A DNA stretch of 64,000 bases from Nemopilema nomurai (taxonomy: Eukaryota; Cnidaria; Scyphozoa; Rhizostomeae; Rhizostomatidae): contig PEDN01001400.1 of the NCBI GenBank assembly GCA_003864495.1, forward strand, positions 1-64,000, written 5' to 3'. A program made the translations under genes and the position numbers. Every line of letters starts with the position of its first letter. Within the stretch, counting starts at the first letter, position 1. The notes under the pieces were generated by a model. It saw only the letters and a program-made list of their open reading frames with translations, ran no database searches and was not told the origin of the DNA. Positions 38,001-50,620 of this stretch are shown here, in pieces.

Positions 38001-40290
38001 ATCACGATTATCGGTCCAAAAGCAAGGCTATAGCCTTGGAAAAATGGTGGTTTTTGAGTGGAAATTTTTTGTTTCAAAATCGGCTGCCAACTACCTAAAT
38101 GTGATAAGAATGATCTTAAAGCATGTCTTATGTGTCTGGATTTCATATATGGAAAGGGGTTTTGGAGAATTGCGCATCACGATTATCGGTCAAAAGCAAG
38201 GCTATAGCCTTGGAAAAATGGTGGTTTTTGAGTGGAAATTTTTTGTTTCAAAATCGGCTGCCAACTACCTAAATGTGATAAGAATGATCTTAAAGCATGT
38301 CTTAGTGTCTGGATTTCATATATGGAAAGGGGTTTTGGAGAATTGCGCATCACGATTATCGGTCAAAAGCAAGGCTATAGCCTTGGAAAAATGGTGGTTT
38401 TTGAGTGGAAATTTTTTGTTTCAAAATCGGCTGCCAACTACCTAAATGTGATAAGAATGATCTTAAAGCATGTCTTATGTGTCTGGATTTCATATATGGA
38501 AAGGGGTTTTGGAGAATTGGCATCACGATTATCGGTCCAAAAGCAAGGCTATAGCCTTGGAAAAATGGTGGTTTTTGAGTGGAAATTTTTTGTTTCAAAA
38601 TCGGCTGCCAACTACCTAAATGTGATAAGAATGATCTTAAAGCATGTCTTATGTGTCTGGATTTCATATATGGAAAGGGGTTTGGAGAATTGCGCATCAC
38701 GATTATCGGTCAAAAGCAAGGCTATAGCCTTGGAAAAATGGTGGTTTTTGAGTGGAAATTTTTTGTTTCAAAATCGGCTGCCAACTACCTAAATGTGATA
38801 AGAATGATCTTAAAGCATGTCTTAGTGTCTGGATTTCATATATGGAAAGGGGTTTTGAGAATTGGCATCACGATTATCGGTCCAAAAGCAAGGCTATAGC
38901 CTTGGAAAAATGGTGGTTTTTGAGTGGAAATTTTTTGTTTCAAAATCGGCTGCCAACTACCTAAATGTGATAAGAATGATCTTAAAGCATGTCTTATGTG
39001 TCTGGATTCATATATGGAAAGGGGTTTGGAGAATTGGCGCATCACGATTATCGGTCCAAAAGCAAGGCTATAGCCTTGGAAAAATGGTGGTTTTTGAGTG
39101 GAAATTTTTTGTTTCAAAATCGGCTGCCAACTACCTAAATGTGATAAGAATGATCTTAAAGCATGTCTTATGTGTCTGGATTTCATATATGGAAAGGGGT
39201 TTTGGAGAATTGCGCATCACGATTATCGGTCCAAAAAAGGCTATAGCCTTGGAAAAATGGTGGTTTTTGAGTGGAAATTTTTTGTTTCAAAATCGGCTGC
39301 CAACTACCTAAATGTGATAAGAATGATCTTAAAATGTCTTATGTGTCTGGATTTCATATATGGAAAGGGGTTAGAATTTGCGCATCACGATTATCGGTCC
39401 AAAAGCAAGGCTATAGCCTTGGAAAAATGGTGGTTTTTGAGTGGAAATTTTTTGTTTCAAAATCGGCTGCCAACTACCTAAATGTGATAAGAATGATCTT
39501 AAAGCATGTCTTATGTGTCTGGATTTCATATATGGAAAGGGGTTTTGGAGAATTGCGCATCACGATTATCGGTCCAAAAGCAAGGCTATAGCCTTGGAAA
39601 AATGGTGGTTTTTGAGTGGAAATTTTTTGTTTCAAAATCGGCTGCCAACTACCTAAATGTGATAAGAATGATCTTAAAGCATGTCTTATGTGTCTGGATT
39701 TCATATATGGAAAGGGGTTTGGAGAATTTGCGCATCACGATTATCGGTCCAAAAGCAAGGCTATAGCCTTGGAAAAATGGTGGTTTTTGAGTGGAAATTT
39801 TTTGTTTCAAATCGGCTGCCAGCTACCTAAATGTGATAAAAATGATCTTAAAACATGTCTTATGTGTCTGGATTTCATAAATGGAAAGGGGTTTTGGAGA
39901 AATCGGGCATCACGTTTATCGGTCCAAAAGCAAGGCTATAGCCTTGGAAAAATGGTGGTTTTTGAGTGGAAATTTTTTTTTCCAAATCGGCTGCCATCTG
40001 CCTAAATGTGAAAAGAATGATCTTAAAACATGTCTTAGGTGTCTGGATTTCATATATGGAAAGGGGTTTTGGAGAAATCGGGCATCACGTTTATCGGTCT
40101 TGGAAGCAAACTATCTTATTGTGAAAACGACACCTAGAAAACATATCTTAGGTTTTTTGATTTTGATTTGAGCCATGGAGTTTTTTAGAAAACATGCATT
40201 ACATTTTTGGCAAAACAAGGTTTTTGTGGGAAAAAGGGAAACTTATTCGATGTTATAGACATAGATCCAAATCGGTGAAGCTGGAAAAAT
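35037..40290. repeat. Satellite array, about 174-bp monomer, 28-30 copies
   Basis: The landmark AATGGTGGTTTTTGAGTGG recurs about every 168-178 bases (mean about 174) from 35264 to 39950, giving 28 clear monomers plus degenerate half-units at both ends (35037-35225 and about 40098-40290). Inner copies are nearly identical and edge copies diverge, as expected from unequal exchange. Each good monomer contains the perfect palindrome AAGGCTATAGCCTT (first at 35245-35258) and CATATATG. Copies at about 36010-36340 have many one-base losses. Because the length is near 58 codons, long ORFs of up to 243 codons appear in several frames, all repeating the same peptide and all drifting between frames; I regard them as non-coding. 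Confidence 0.96.
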
Positions 40291-40596
40291 TGATCGACCT
40301 TGGTATATTGCCAAGTGATGCTTGGTGGAGCGTTAAAATCAGAAGCATTAATAATTCTCGTCAAATCCTATGCAATCGTTCTGACAAAAACTCGCTACTT
40401 TACATGTAACCAAAAAAAAGCAGAACTATCGATGCCAACTTCACAACAAAATGATAGTTAATACAAAAGTTCCAACTAAATGAATGCGTTATGAAGACCG
40501 CTTATTGTACAAGAGGTTCTCCTAAGTGGTTATCGTTAGAATAGCAGGTCTTCTGTCCGTTTAAACACAACTTTAAAAGTTATGCTTCTTCTCAAC

Positions 40597-43500
40597 TCAG
40601 AGACTAATAGTTTCTTCTAACAGCACTTGATTAGTACTTCTTCTTCCAGAATACATGCGAACACTGGTAAGAGAAAATTCATTTAATAAATAATTAAATT
40701 CTTACTTGTATGTAGAGTTATTTGTATGCTGTTTAGCTGTTTTGTAGTATTCTGAAAAAACGGCCAATTTTAATTGGGTATTTCGTAACGCCTATGAGAA
40801 GCTATGCCATAGCTAAAATTTGAAAGAAGTGGGCATAATTAATATGACGTCTATTCAGTGCACTAGAGTGAAGCAGGAGTGAGTTTGGAACCGTCGTAAG
40901 TAATATCAAATCAACTACGTCGAATCTTATGAATTGCATGTGTTCATTCTTGTGTTCTTTAAATGCAGCAAGCAGTGGTTATGTCTTTTGATCATATCTT
41001 CCGTATTATAACCAGACTTATAAGTAGCCTCTTCCTGTGAATTACCCGGTCGACCTTCGCTTCAGACCAGAGTCGCTTTGAATAGCCTGGTTGGCTAAAA
41101 TGACTAAATAGCACATTGTAACCTTCCAACCTAGTGGAAATTCCTTTGCATGAAGCGAAAAAAGTTCAGCGAAGCAGGGCTGAACAAATCAGGACAAAAA
41201 GCCCAAAATTTGACATGTCTTGGACCCATAACTGTGTCAGCCCGGGATAATTCTTGACATAGCTTAACACGATCTTGACATGGTTTGTCGCCCGCTTACA
41301 ATTTGTCCAATATCCTTTATTAACCCTTCTCGATATCGTGTAATAAATCGAGTGTATTTCGAAGCATCTAAGGTAAACTACAGATTGCTATTTTCACCTC
41401 TTAGTGGACCATTCCCTTGGCACAATAGAGAGGAAACCTGGCTTCAAAGAAACCTGGCAATGCTACCATGACAGATGTATCAACAGTCATACCTTTGTTG
41501 CATAAGAAACTGGGCATACTGTATTTGTTCCTCGTTTCCTTTGATCGTGATCACTCGATCTTTAATGTTTGGATCCGGCTCTTCGATCTTAATATCAGCT
41601 CCGGAGCGCTGTCTGTAAACGCAATTATACATTTCATCACCATCAACTCGACATAAATCAATAAGCAACTTTTTTAAACAACTTTACATGGACTAGTGCC
41701 TTTTGTTTCATGGCGTTGGCTACCGTGGTCTTCCATTGCAGGGCCTCTTTTGACAGTCATAAACTTAGCAATCCCTTCTATTTCAATGGAGATCCTTCTT
41801 CAATCTAGTCATAAGGTGTCACCTGCTACATCTAAACATTGTTTCCGAATAACATGATCGGCCCCCTTGCGATATGTCATGCATCTTGCACGTTTTCCTT
41901 GCATCGATTTAGTCCAGCTGTGATATAGTAATTCAATGGCAACTGCTAAACATGTTTACTCATTCCCAGGCAAACCCGCACTACATCCAGTCAATCTTTG
42001 GTAGATAAATAGGGGTGCCAATACGTTACAGTTTACTACAATAGCATGAAATGGTGCTCAATGGCTCACACGAGCATGTAATGGCCAGTAACAGCATCCA
42101 CTAGCACGCAATAAGACGTATAGTTATCAATCACATAGCACTACTAACAAACTAAATATCTGACTTTGAACGGAGAAAAAAACATCATCAGTAAAGACTC
42201 TGGAGGATTATTCTTTGGAAGAAAAAGCCAAATTTCTTTAGGCATTGGAATCACCAAAGTGCTAATATAGCATCACTTTCAATGAGGCAAGCGACAATAA
42301 GGAGGGAAAATGACCCTGACGCTTTCACACCTGATCGTTCTGATTCTTTCGCCACCACGACCAATAATAGCTCCGGCCAACTAAAAATGAATTACACTAT
42401 TAAGAAAAGGTACCAAATATGCAACTAGATCAGTAAACAATTGTTTCCAAAAGTGCCTCAAATAAATGCCTTTCGAATTAAATTATTATACAGCGATATC
42501 TGAGTCCAAAGAGTAGAAGAGATATAAGGCTGGACCCGTTAAGTCATACATATTCTGACTTGGCTGACAGAAACATTAATTAATTGGATCAAAAAGACAT
42601 GAAACATCGTTTTAGGCTTGGCCTGGAACTTTCAGGATGACCTTGGCTCGGACACAAAATATCTTTTGGGGGCAGGATTAATGGTTTGTCACGTTGGCAG
42701 CAATATTTTGCAAGATAACCGACTGGTGTGATAAAGACCAAAAATTGCCAAAGGATTGGAATAAAGTAGGCAAATCGAGAGAAAATGAACTTGTGCATGA
42801 ACGTGCTAGTATCCAAATCAGTGTATTCTCCGTTGAAACACGATGCTAATTATTGCCTTCATATACTGGCAAGAAGCGGAAATAGTCTATTGCTATGAAC
42901 ATATCTGTATGATTCTGACAAAGACTAAGAGCATATCAAGTTGGGGAATCCTTACATCCTTTGGTATGGTGACCTGCGTTGTTTGTTGACCAGATGGATC
43001 TAAAAGCAAACAAATCGTCATCAATTGGCGTGTAATATTAACAACTGGCTTTCGTGGGCATTAGAGTAATACTGGTTTCATCAGCTAATGGTTCGGGTCT
43101 GCAAATACTTACATGCCTCGCACTTAGTCTGTAAACCTGGTCACTTTACTTGGTTCTACATTATTTCAAAACATAGAAATGCAAAGCATGGGCGAGCGTC
43201 ATGAATCGACGTTTTGCAGGAAAATGAAAGTGCGAAGTTTCAAGGAAAACAGGCTCCTGCATAAGGTGACGAAATAGCTCTTCAAAGCAAGACCTCGAAG
43301 CCTTTCTGGACCCTTTCGAGTGACTCAAAGCTACTATTGATTGCTCTGTTAGATCAATAAATTAGACTACTTTGAATATGAAGTGATCAAACTTAAAAAT
43401 TACAGAAGAATACAATGAACCATAGTTCGGGCCTAGTCAATAAAACATAGTTGTAGCTTGCACAGAGCTAGCCCAGTTCGAAAGTTTCCTCACCTTGGAA

Positions 43501-46500
43501 ATCTGTATAGTTTCCTTCATCATTCTATAATGAGATAAAAAGACCTTTCGTAACAGCTAAAATCAATTAACTTGAAAGACAACGCAAGCATTGATTCATT
43601 GCAGAAGCCTAAAGCGCAAATCGTCAAAGCGGAACTTCCATCAAAGTGATGGGCAGAAAAACAAAAACAAATCCTTGTGCCATTGCCAGATACAATTTCG
43701 AAAAGGAAAATGCAATTTACTATTTATGAAAAACTGCCACTATTGAGAGAAATACTTAAGTATAACTTGTGGAAAAGTTAATAAATTCAGTCATTTCATG
43801 GCATGTATTTTCAGTAGCACCAATTTTCAAAACCACTTGCATGGACAAATTGATCTGGTTACTATTATTATACATATGCCAAATTGGGTAAACGTTTACC
43901 AAGGTATCCCCTCAAACTCATATATTGTTGAAGGGACTTTACAAATAGTGCTGCAAATAAAAAGAGGGGACGCACCAAATGCACACGTACCATCTGCTGG
44001 TTGAAGACGCCATCATCCGAAAGCAGGCCGCGCCCTCGGCCTCTGGCCGGAAAGCCGGGCCCTCCTCCAAAGCCACCGCCGCGGCCGACTTGCCCTCCGC
44101 GGCCTCCTCGCATGCCCATACCACCACCGCGCATGCCCCCTCTAATTGCCATTGGCGGCCCTCCTCCATAGCCACCGTAATCATCATAATCATCTTGCGG
44201 AGTAGGGTCATAGAGGGCAACCGGGCCTTAATGGGCGTCTGGTGAAAGAAGACAGTTATGAGTAATGTCCTCTTCCATTTCCCATGCATGAATTTGGCAA
44301 TCGATTCACCTCCTTCTTGACATATATCGCTGTGGGGCATTTCTTCATAACAATATAGACTAGTTTCAACTGATACATATTTAGCCCTTAAATAACTCAG
44401 ATCTACTTTTATGTTACAATGTCTATTCATATTGAATATTAGAAATGACTATGTTTCCGTATTTGAAAAGATTTTCTATTTTGTAACCAAGCTCAAGGAC
44501 AATATAGTTTGTTCTATTCATGATTATAATTTGAATTTGAGTTTTTAAGGTCTTCATTTTTCCAATGATCTACTAGCTTGGCTTCCATAAAAAGACTTAA
44601 TCTGCACCAGGGATAGCACGACTAGTGCTTGGCAATCAACATCTGTCATGATGTTGCCATCCCTTCAAGAACACAGTGCAAAAAATGCCCCCAGCTAGAA
44701 CAAATCGCATCTGCTTCAAATGTTTTTGTATAATCGGTTGAGGTGAAAAATTGAGATTTTCCAACTATAAACTCACGACCCTCAAAACCAAACAGGAACG
44801 GGCAAAAACGAAACACGTGCCAGCATACCTTCGACATTGTCTCAAGAATACTCCCCATTGCGTTTACAATTTCGTTTGGATTGCCTGACGGGTAAAGACG
44901 AAAGATTATTTCAGTACATGGCTATAGCTTGGACACTTGCGGTGACTCGTCGCATATCAAAGGGAATAGAAGAAAGTATCAAGGTCGTATGGAGCCTGCG
45001 CAATGAAGTCGCAATGAAGTCGCAATGCCTCTCCCGGACGCAGTCAACCGTGAAAGTGACCACGTGAAATGGAAGATGCATACTTGTGATTGGTGAATGC
45101 TTGATTGGCAGTTCGAGCTGGCTCGGAGCCACTCAAATATGCTTCAATTCCCTTTAATGTTATATAGAGAAACTACATAGAGCATTGCCTTCCATTTTGA
45201 TTGCAAATTAACAACATTCGGAGCTCTGCTTTCTAAAAGTTGTGAAAGGCCTAGTTCAGAAATGCTTGTATTGAATGGTGCAGAAATAGAAGCACGACAA
45301 CGCAAAAATATCGATGATGATCATACACGCAAGCAAACTCCAATTGAGAGACACTTTCAGTTAAGAATTTCATAAAACGCTATCAAATGATATTTACCAC
45401 CAATTGCAACAACCCGTTCAGTGGCGTTAGGGAGACAATCTGAGAAGATCTATGAAAAATAAGCAAAATACTAACACATAATTATCATCATTTTGACAAT
45501 CAGTTGTAATGGTTGCCTTCGTGCAAACTCTGAAGAACAGCTTCATTTCGAAACAACAATTTTTAGGACATTCGTCATTTAACCAGCTTTTGGCACGCAT
45601 GGGATTTACGGACCCAGGTGATGTTAATATTGACGAGGAGGATCTTAAAAACCAGGTGTAAGTAGACGATGCTTATAGAGAGCTAGAAGACTTATACTGC
45701 AACCTGACGTATTTCCAAAAGTGGCAGAAAAATATGAACAACAAACAAGATACCAAGGGGTATTATGGTGGCAAAAATTCATAAATCTGAAGAAGATTTA
45801 CCTTGATTTGGCATCCGGTTTTCTGGAAGGGAAAAAATTGTCGGATGAATTATTCAAATAAACTTAAAAGCAAGAATAATGTTAGCAATATAAAAAGGCA
45901 GGTTGTCACTTTAAAATGTTATGCAATTTAAAACGTGCAAGCTTGAAAAGCGGCCTACGCTTAATGACATAACAAGTCGCAGATGGCATTTAAAGCCGCC
46001 ATACTTTATAATGTAAACGTTTAGCTAAAATTGGTTCAACTAGAATGTAGAATTGCAAATCAGTCTGGACTGGGAAATAATGCAATTTGCAGTTCCAATA
46101 TAGTGATCTTATCGTCCTCATGCAGAGATCGCCAAGCCAAGAAATCGATGAAACAGGACGAAGCAAATGAAAACTCTTTTCAAGACGCAGCATTATAGAT
46201 CAGGGTACCTCACGAAATTCTTTGATCTTCGATCCGCCAGTGCCAATCACGCTTCCTGCCTGGCTTGAGTGAATCAGGAAGTTGATTTCATGATGACCTT
46301 GGTTCTGTTGTTTATTTGAACCAGAGTAAGGTGGCTAGATATCAAAGGGAAAAAGGAAATTATGTCTCTTTATAGTTCGACAAATATAGTAAACGTATTA
46401 CGGATGACAACGTCGTATTGCAAACGAGAGTCTTGATAAACAGGGTTTGGTATAACAAATATTAGCCAAATTACAAAAAGTGAACCAAACAAAGGCATTC

Positions 46501-49500
46501 TTCAGACAAGATAGCGTGTTAGAAAATATTTTGAATTCGAAACAGAAGGCAGTAACTGTAAACTAGGATAGTAAATAAATGCACAAACTGAAAAAGAAAC
46601 GCTGTAGAATTCGCATTCACTGAAAGAGATTGATTAGATCCTTTCTAGCATCTTGGGATTATGCATGGTATTTGGCATGGTAATGATAATGAGTTTGAGG
46701 CAATAAAACTCTTCACAACACAAGAAGCCCGCAAAGGCACACTTCGTGATACCTTTTTTAGGTTTCTAAAGCTGGTGCCTAGAAACCACTCGAGCGACAC
46801 TACCAGGGGTGAAATTCAAGATATTACATTCGCATGAATTGCGTACTTCAATCTAGTATACCGAGGCAAACAAATCACCCATGCAGATAAATTGCGCCTA
46901 AAAAATTGGAAGAGCTGAAGCTAATGGGAATACTTGCCTCCCCCATTTGCGGTAAACACTCTTTTAAAATTGCAATTGCATTTTCATCTGATGCTTGAAT
47001 TGACAATATGCTAGAAAAAACAAGTCAAGATTGTTGAAAACAAAGTGAGCTTATCATATCCTTATTTTGCAAACCTATCCTGCCCTGGGGTGTTCTCGAT
47101 CATGCAGAAATACGTGACAACTGATAAGAGTTGGTTGATATGCATAGAAGGTGCATAGCTACCAATCTTTTTTAAGCAATCTCGCTTTCCAATGAAGCAT
47201 GATAAATAAAGCATCTATCCAAAAGGGCCTAGGGTTATCTGCCAAAAATGCAGTTTCATTGTTGGCTACTCGGGAATTGGAGTTTAGATAATGGGGTTAG
47301 CCACGGAAGGTGCGTTTGAGGCCACGTGCTTGAACAGAAAAAGTCTTGGTTCTTTTCAATGGTGGTTGCTTGGAAGACGAGGCGGGACAGGGGTCAACTG
47401 TGGGCATATCGTGATGGTGGCATGGGCTGCAATCAAAATCAAAAGACTGTCAACGTGCTTTGATTCCAAAGTCTATCTATCGCCGCCTTGAAATTCGCGC
47501 TCACAGCGAATAGATGGGACCTTTGATGTCTTACTGAGACGGCATTCCTAAATAGCGGAAGACAGAATGCGTTCTCAGTTATCGAATGTCAATGAAGTTT
47601 GAATTTCGCACAGAGAGAGGGCATCTGGCAGAAGCTACACCTCAGCAAACACGTGTGCGCCAAGATGTGATCTTCACCTCCAATCGCTATACTTTGATTT
47701 CTAGGTATTAACAGTCGTCGTGTCATCTAAAATGCGAGAATTGGGAGCTAAGGATCGGCTGCCGAAGTTGTAAAAGGAAAAATATCCCAGGGAACTGGGA
47801 CCTACCGCTCTGAAGACATGGAGTCGGGAACATTGACTGTTGCACTGTACTAATGGGTTGTTAAGGGAGGGCCAGAGAAGATCAGGGCGGCATCGACAGT
47901 GGAACGGAAGGGTTTCCAACCAGGGTTTCAAGTAAGTCAGGGATTGACGACGGGTGCAGCAAAGGAAAAAGACACACATTCAGTTAGAATATTCAGCACA
48001 CACAAGCCTACACAAATGTTATCATTGAGGCAGATCATATCCCGCTATAGGGTACCTACGACGGCTTTCTCGGGAATCAAACAGCGTGGAGACCATATCG
48101 ACAAAAGCACAGCAATGATCGTGTCAGGAATGAACGAGAACGCTTGCCGAAAAGCGAATAAACACCAGGTTGAGAATAGTTTTGTTGGTGTCTGGGGTTG
48201 CCATGGAAGGAACGTGGTTTCATACCCTATAGCGGGATAGGTGTACAGGGAACTCTTCTGATCTTGTCTTCAAATGAACGGGGCTAACTTTTACGGGGAA
48301 AGACATGAAGGCGGCAAAAAAAAGGTTTATAATTTGGTCTTGATAAATGATAACAGGTCAACATTCTAAAAAAGGACGGACTGGTATTTCACTTTCGCCC
48401 GGGTCATGGGTACGGTTTCCTAACAGTTGGAGCTGCCGAAAGCCTTAAAATGGGACATGTCTTCAGTTCTCAGGAGACAAAACTGATCAGTAATGCTAAC
48501 CTCGCTTCTTAGTCTCTTAATGTTCTGTCCACCCTGCAATTAACAAAAAAAGTCAACCAAAACTGGCCGAAACAAACTGACAATTACAATGCAATAATGA
48601 CTATGAAACAAGACATACAAAGTGCAGCATAACTCAAAACAAATACTTTAACAGCTGGAGGAATGTGTATCCGTCAATTCATACAATAGCCACAATCGTT
48701 TTAAAATTAAGGAATCAGCAAGTAAGTATAATTTGGAATGGAATCTGGAAGGTAGTAACTGAATCTGATTGGGTATAATCCGAATCTGATCAGGCATAAT
48801 CTGAATCCGATGAGATATAACCTGATTCTGATGGGGTAGAATCTAATCAGATTAGGTAGAATCTAAATCCGATTCGGTAGATTCAGAGCCTAATTGAGTA
48901 GATTCAGAGCCTAATTGAGTAGATTCAGAGCCTGATTAGGTACAATCTGAATATACCTTTGGGAGATGCAACTGGAAAAGACCAGGGCATGAGAGGACAG
49001 AGTTTGAAAAGGCGAGATAGTTCCTTTTGAAAACGCTATTCGATTACACGTTTGCTTGGTCTGGAGTTGAGCTTGCCAGCTTGGTGTCCATTGTGCAACG
49101 GCTTCACTTTACTTTAGAGATCACACCCCGGTTGGATTGTTACCAATCATTCGTAGTCGTTCTTCAATTCAGACAACAATGACAGTGACAGTTGTAGTGA
49201 CCCAGAATCTCGAGAACGCCTCGGCATTAGTAAGACCTGCACTGCGTCAGATCTACATTAAAAGTGGCTCACTTAACACTGGCAAATGTATATTAACAAG
49301 GAAAAAAGTGCCTTACCTTGCCAATGATGCCTCCAGCATTCTAAAAAATAAGACGTACGGTACAGTTTAGCGAATATTTGCATGTAAAAATTGTGCATAA
49401 CAAAACACCATGTGTATAAAAATGACAAATGAATTCATTTCTTCGCAATATGCTTTTAAAGCGATGGCTTTTATTTTTCGCAAGACTTGCTGAAACTTCA

Positions 49501-50620
49501 GTGCATGGTAATTGATGGAAAGAAACATTCTATATACATTACAATAAACCAAATATATAAATGAAAGATTAGGTAGCATTAGGCTGGGTGGAGAGAAGAT
49601 GGAATGGTTTAGTCGATCAATTAAATGAATTGCAATGGCCTGGGGTCGTGTGACAAAAGTGCAATATTTGGCATGTAAAGTATGAGCTGAGCAGTTTGAA
49701 TGCTTAGGCCCTCTCAAGACCTGTCACAAGAATCATTCTCTTACAATCAAAACAGTGGTATAAGAAAACAGCTTCGCACAGCAATAGGACTTGCGCAAAA
49801 TTATGGATTGTGGAGCAAAAAAGCTACCGTTTAAGTCGGTTCCATTCAAAGAGGCTGATTAATTAAAAAAGACACTCCCGACAGGAATAATGTATTTCCC
49901 TAATGCGTCGCTTTCTTATCAACATTTTATGGTGGTCGTCAATCACTCGGCTACAGCTTCATCTATTGCTAACACACGTGACTATGTCTTGATAAAAAGG
50001 ATCCACGTGACATATAAAGCAATACTTGCTAAATCATGCTATAATAGCAGTTCAACGCTCCCCAAATCGAGGCTACACACAGCACAATTTTAATGTATGA
50101 CCGAAAGATCTAGTCTAAATGCAATTCAAGGTATTTGCCATATGCACATTTAAACTAAATGAATGGGCTAAAAATAAAACAGATTCATCCCTCTAGAATT
50201 GCTCTTTACCGTGTTATGTAGGGGCATTGGTGGGAAGCTCTCAAGCCATAGAGAAATCTTACGCTATGTTTCCATGACATGAAGCGGAGCGGAGTGTCTC
50301 CGTTTTCGGCCTTGTGTTTCCGTTAACACGCATAAAAACGGAGACATTTGAAATGCTGTTGAGAGCAGAGTGATTTGAAAACGAAGTGATTCGAAAACCG
50401 AGTCACTTGAAAACGGACGGTTTTCATGGAAACACTCTCGGAAACACCGAGAACGGAATGATTCGAAAAGGCAGACATTTTAAGACGGAGCCATGGAAAT
50501 ATGGCCTTACCTTGCTCTGCAGAAGAAACCGGAGCGTTATATCCCGTCCTCTATTATCTGGACGTGATCTCTTCGGGGGTTCGCCCGAGCCGCTAGCCTC
50601 TCCTAGTTCCCTTTTGGTAC
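40597..50620 (-). CDS. HNRNPK: hnRNP K-like RNA-binding protein with three KH domains and an RGG box
   Basis: Binds poly(C)-rich RNA/DNA in nuclear RNA processing. Minus-strand exons: 50511-50620, 49317-49340, 48501-48533, 47806-47849, 46938-47010, 46209-46334, 45802-45822, 45398-45449, 44829-44884, 43991-44238, 43494-43524, 42956-42999, 42331-42380, 41493-41612 and 40597-40663 (TGA). KH1: LRFLLQSK, NAGGIIGK, GGQNIKRLRSE, ILSIQASDE. KH2: INFLIHSSQAGSVIGTGG, ERVVAIGG. RGG box: GGMRGGGMGMRGGRGG. KH3: TTQVTIPKD, LAGAIIGRGGERIRTIR, SGADIKIEEP; the tail QQSVRMYSG aligns with human QNSVKQYSG. All three GxxG loops are intact. Exon phases join throughout, except that exon 43991-44238 needs one extra base: TPIK and PVALYDP are in different frames. 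The intron after 46938 is GC-AG. The start-codon exon, which must end in phase 1, was not found. If the transcript is not spliced at 41492, a stop follows soon after QQRYDC. Confidence 0.92.
45802..45822 (-). other. 21-nt micro-exon of the hnRNP K-like gene (KTGCQIK)
   Basis: Minus strand: cttccag, then 21 bases encoding KTGCQIK, then GTAAATC. It fills the KH2 gap between KIKEFRE and IFSDCLPN exactly where human hnRNP K has NTQTTIK. Phase 0 on both sides. Confidence 0.88.
46335..46937 (-). other. GC-AG intron of the hnRNP K-like gene
   Basis: The exon ends ATG GGG GAG and continues GCAAGTATTCC; the next exon starts after gatatctag with CCA CCT. Using the GC donor keeps phase 0. The alternative GT two codons on (GTATTC) is weak and breaks the frame. 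Confidence 0.82.
48755..48960. repeat. Degenerate minisatellite in a hnRNP K-like intron
   Basis: Imperfect tandem copies of about 20-22 bases built around tagattcagagcctaattg, best preserved at about 48880-48945, with older variants (aatctgaatccgat type) upstream. Confidence 0.75.
49317..49340 (-). other. 24-nt micro-exon of the hnRNP K-like gene (NAGGIIGK)
   Basis: Minus strand: tattttttag, then 24 bases encoding NAGGIIGK, then GTAAGG. It carries the first half of the KH1 GxxG nucleic-acid-binding loop, with phase 0 on both sides, and joins QSK to GGQNIKRL as in human KH1. Confidence 0.9.
50266..50502. mobile_element. Possible small foldback element next to a hnRNP K-like exon
   Basis: ATGTTTCCATG at 50266-50276 is mirrored by CATGGAAATAT at 50492-50502 (one mismatch), and inside GTCTCCGTTTT (50296-50306) is mirrored perfectly by AAAACGGAGAC (50335-50345). 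The interval also carries repeated tgattcgaaaac-type units. The right arm ends in the splice donor region of exon 50511-50620. Could be a non-autonomous transposon remnant; ends are uncertain. Confidence 0.35.

Noticed and set aside
35013..40171. Many long overlapping ORFs (up to 243 codons) with a repeated MVVFEWKFF / GCQLPKC peptide
   Set aside because: They are the 174-bp satellite read in whichever frame lacks a stop; units vary in length by single bases and frames drift, so no consistent protein is encoded.
35037..40290. Satellite as primate alpha satellite because of the similar monomer length
   Set aside because: Only the length is similar; the sequence shows no CENP-B box and the gene content is not vertebrate.
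43939..44430. 163-codon minus-strand ORF across the RGG exon
   Set aside because: Uses the wrong frame of the RGG exon (the shifted frame) and runs through a clear splice acceptor; only the TPIK start is real.
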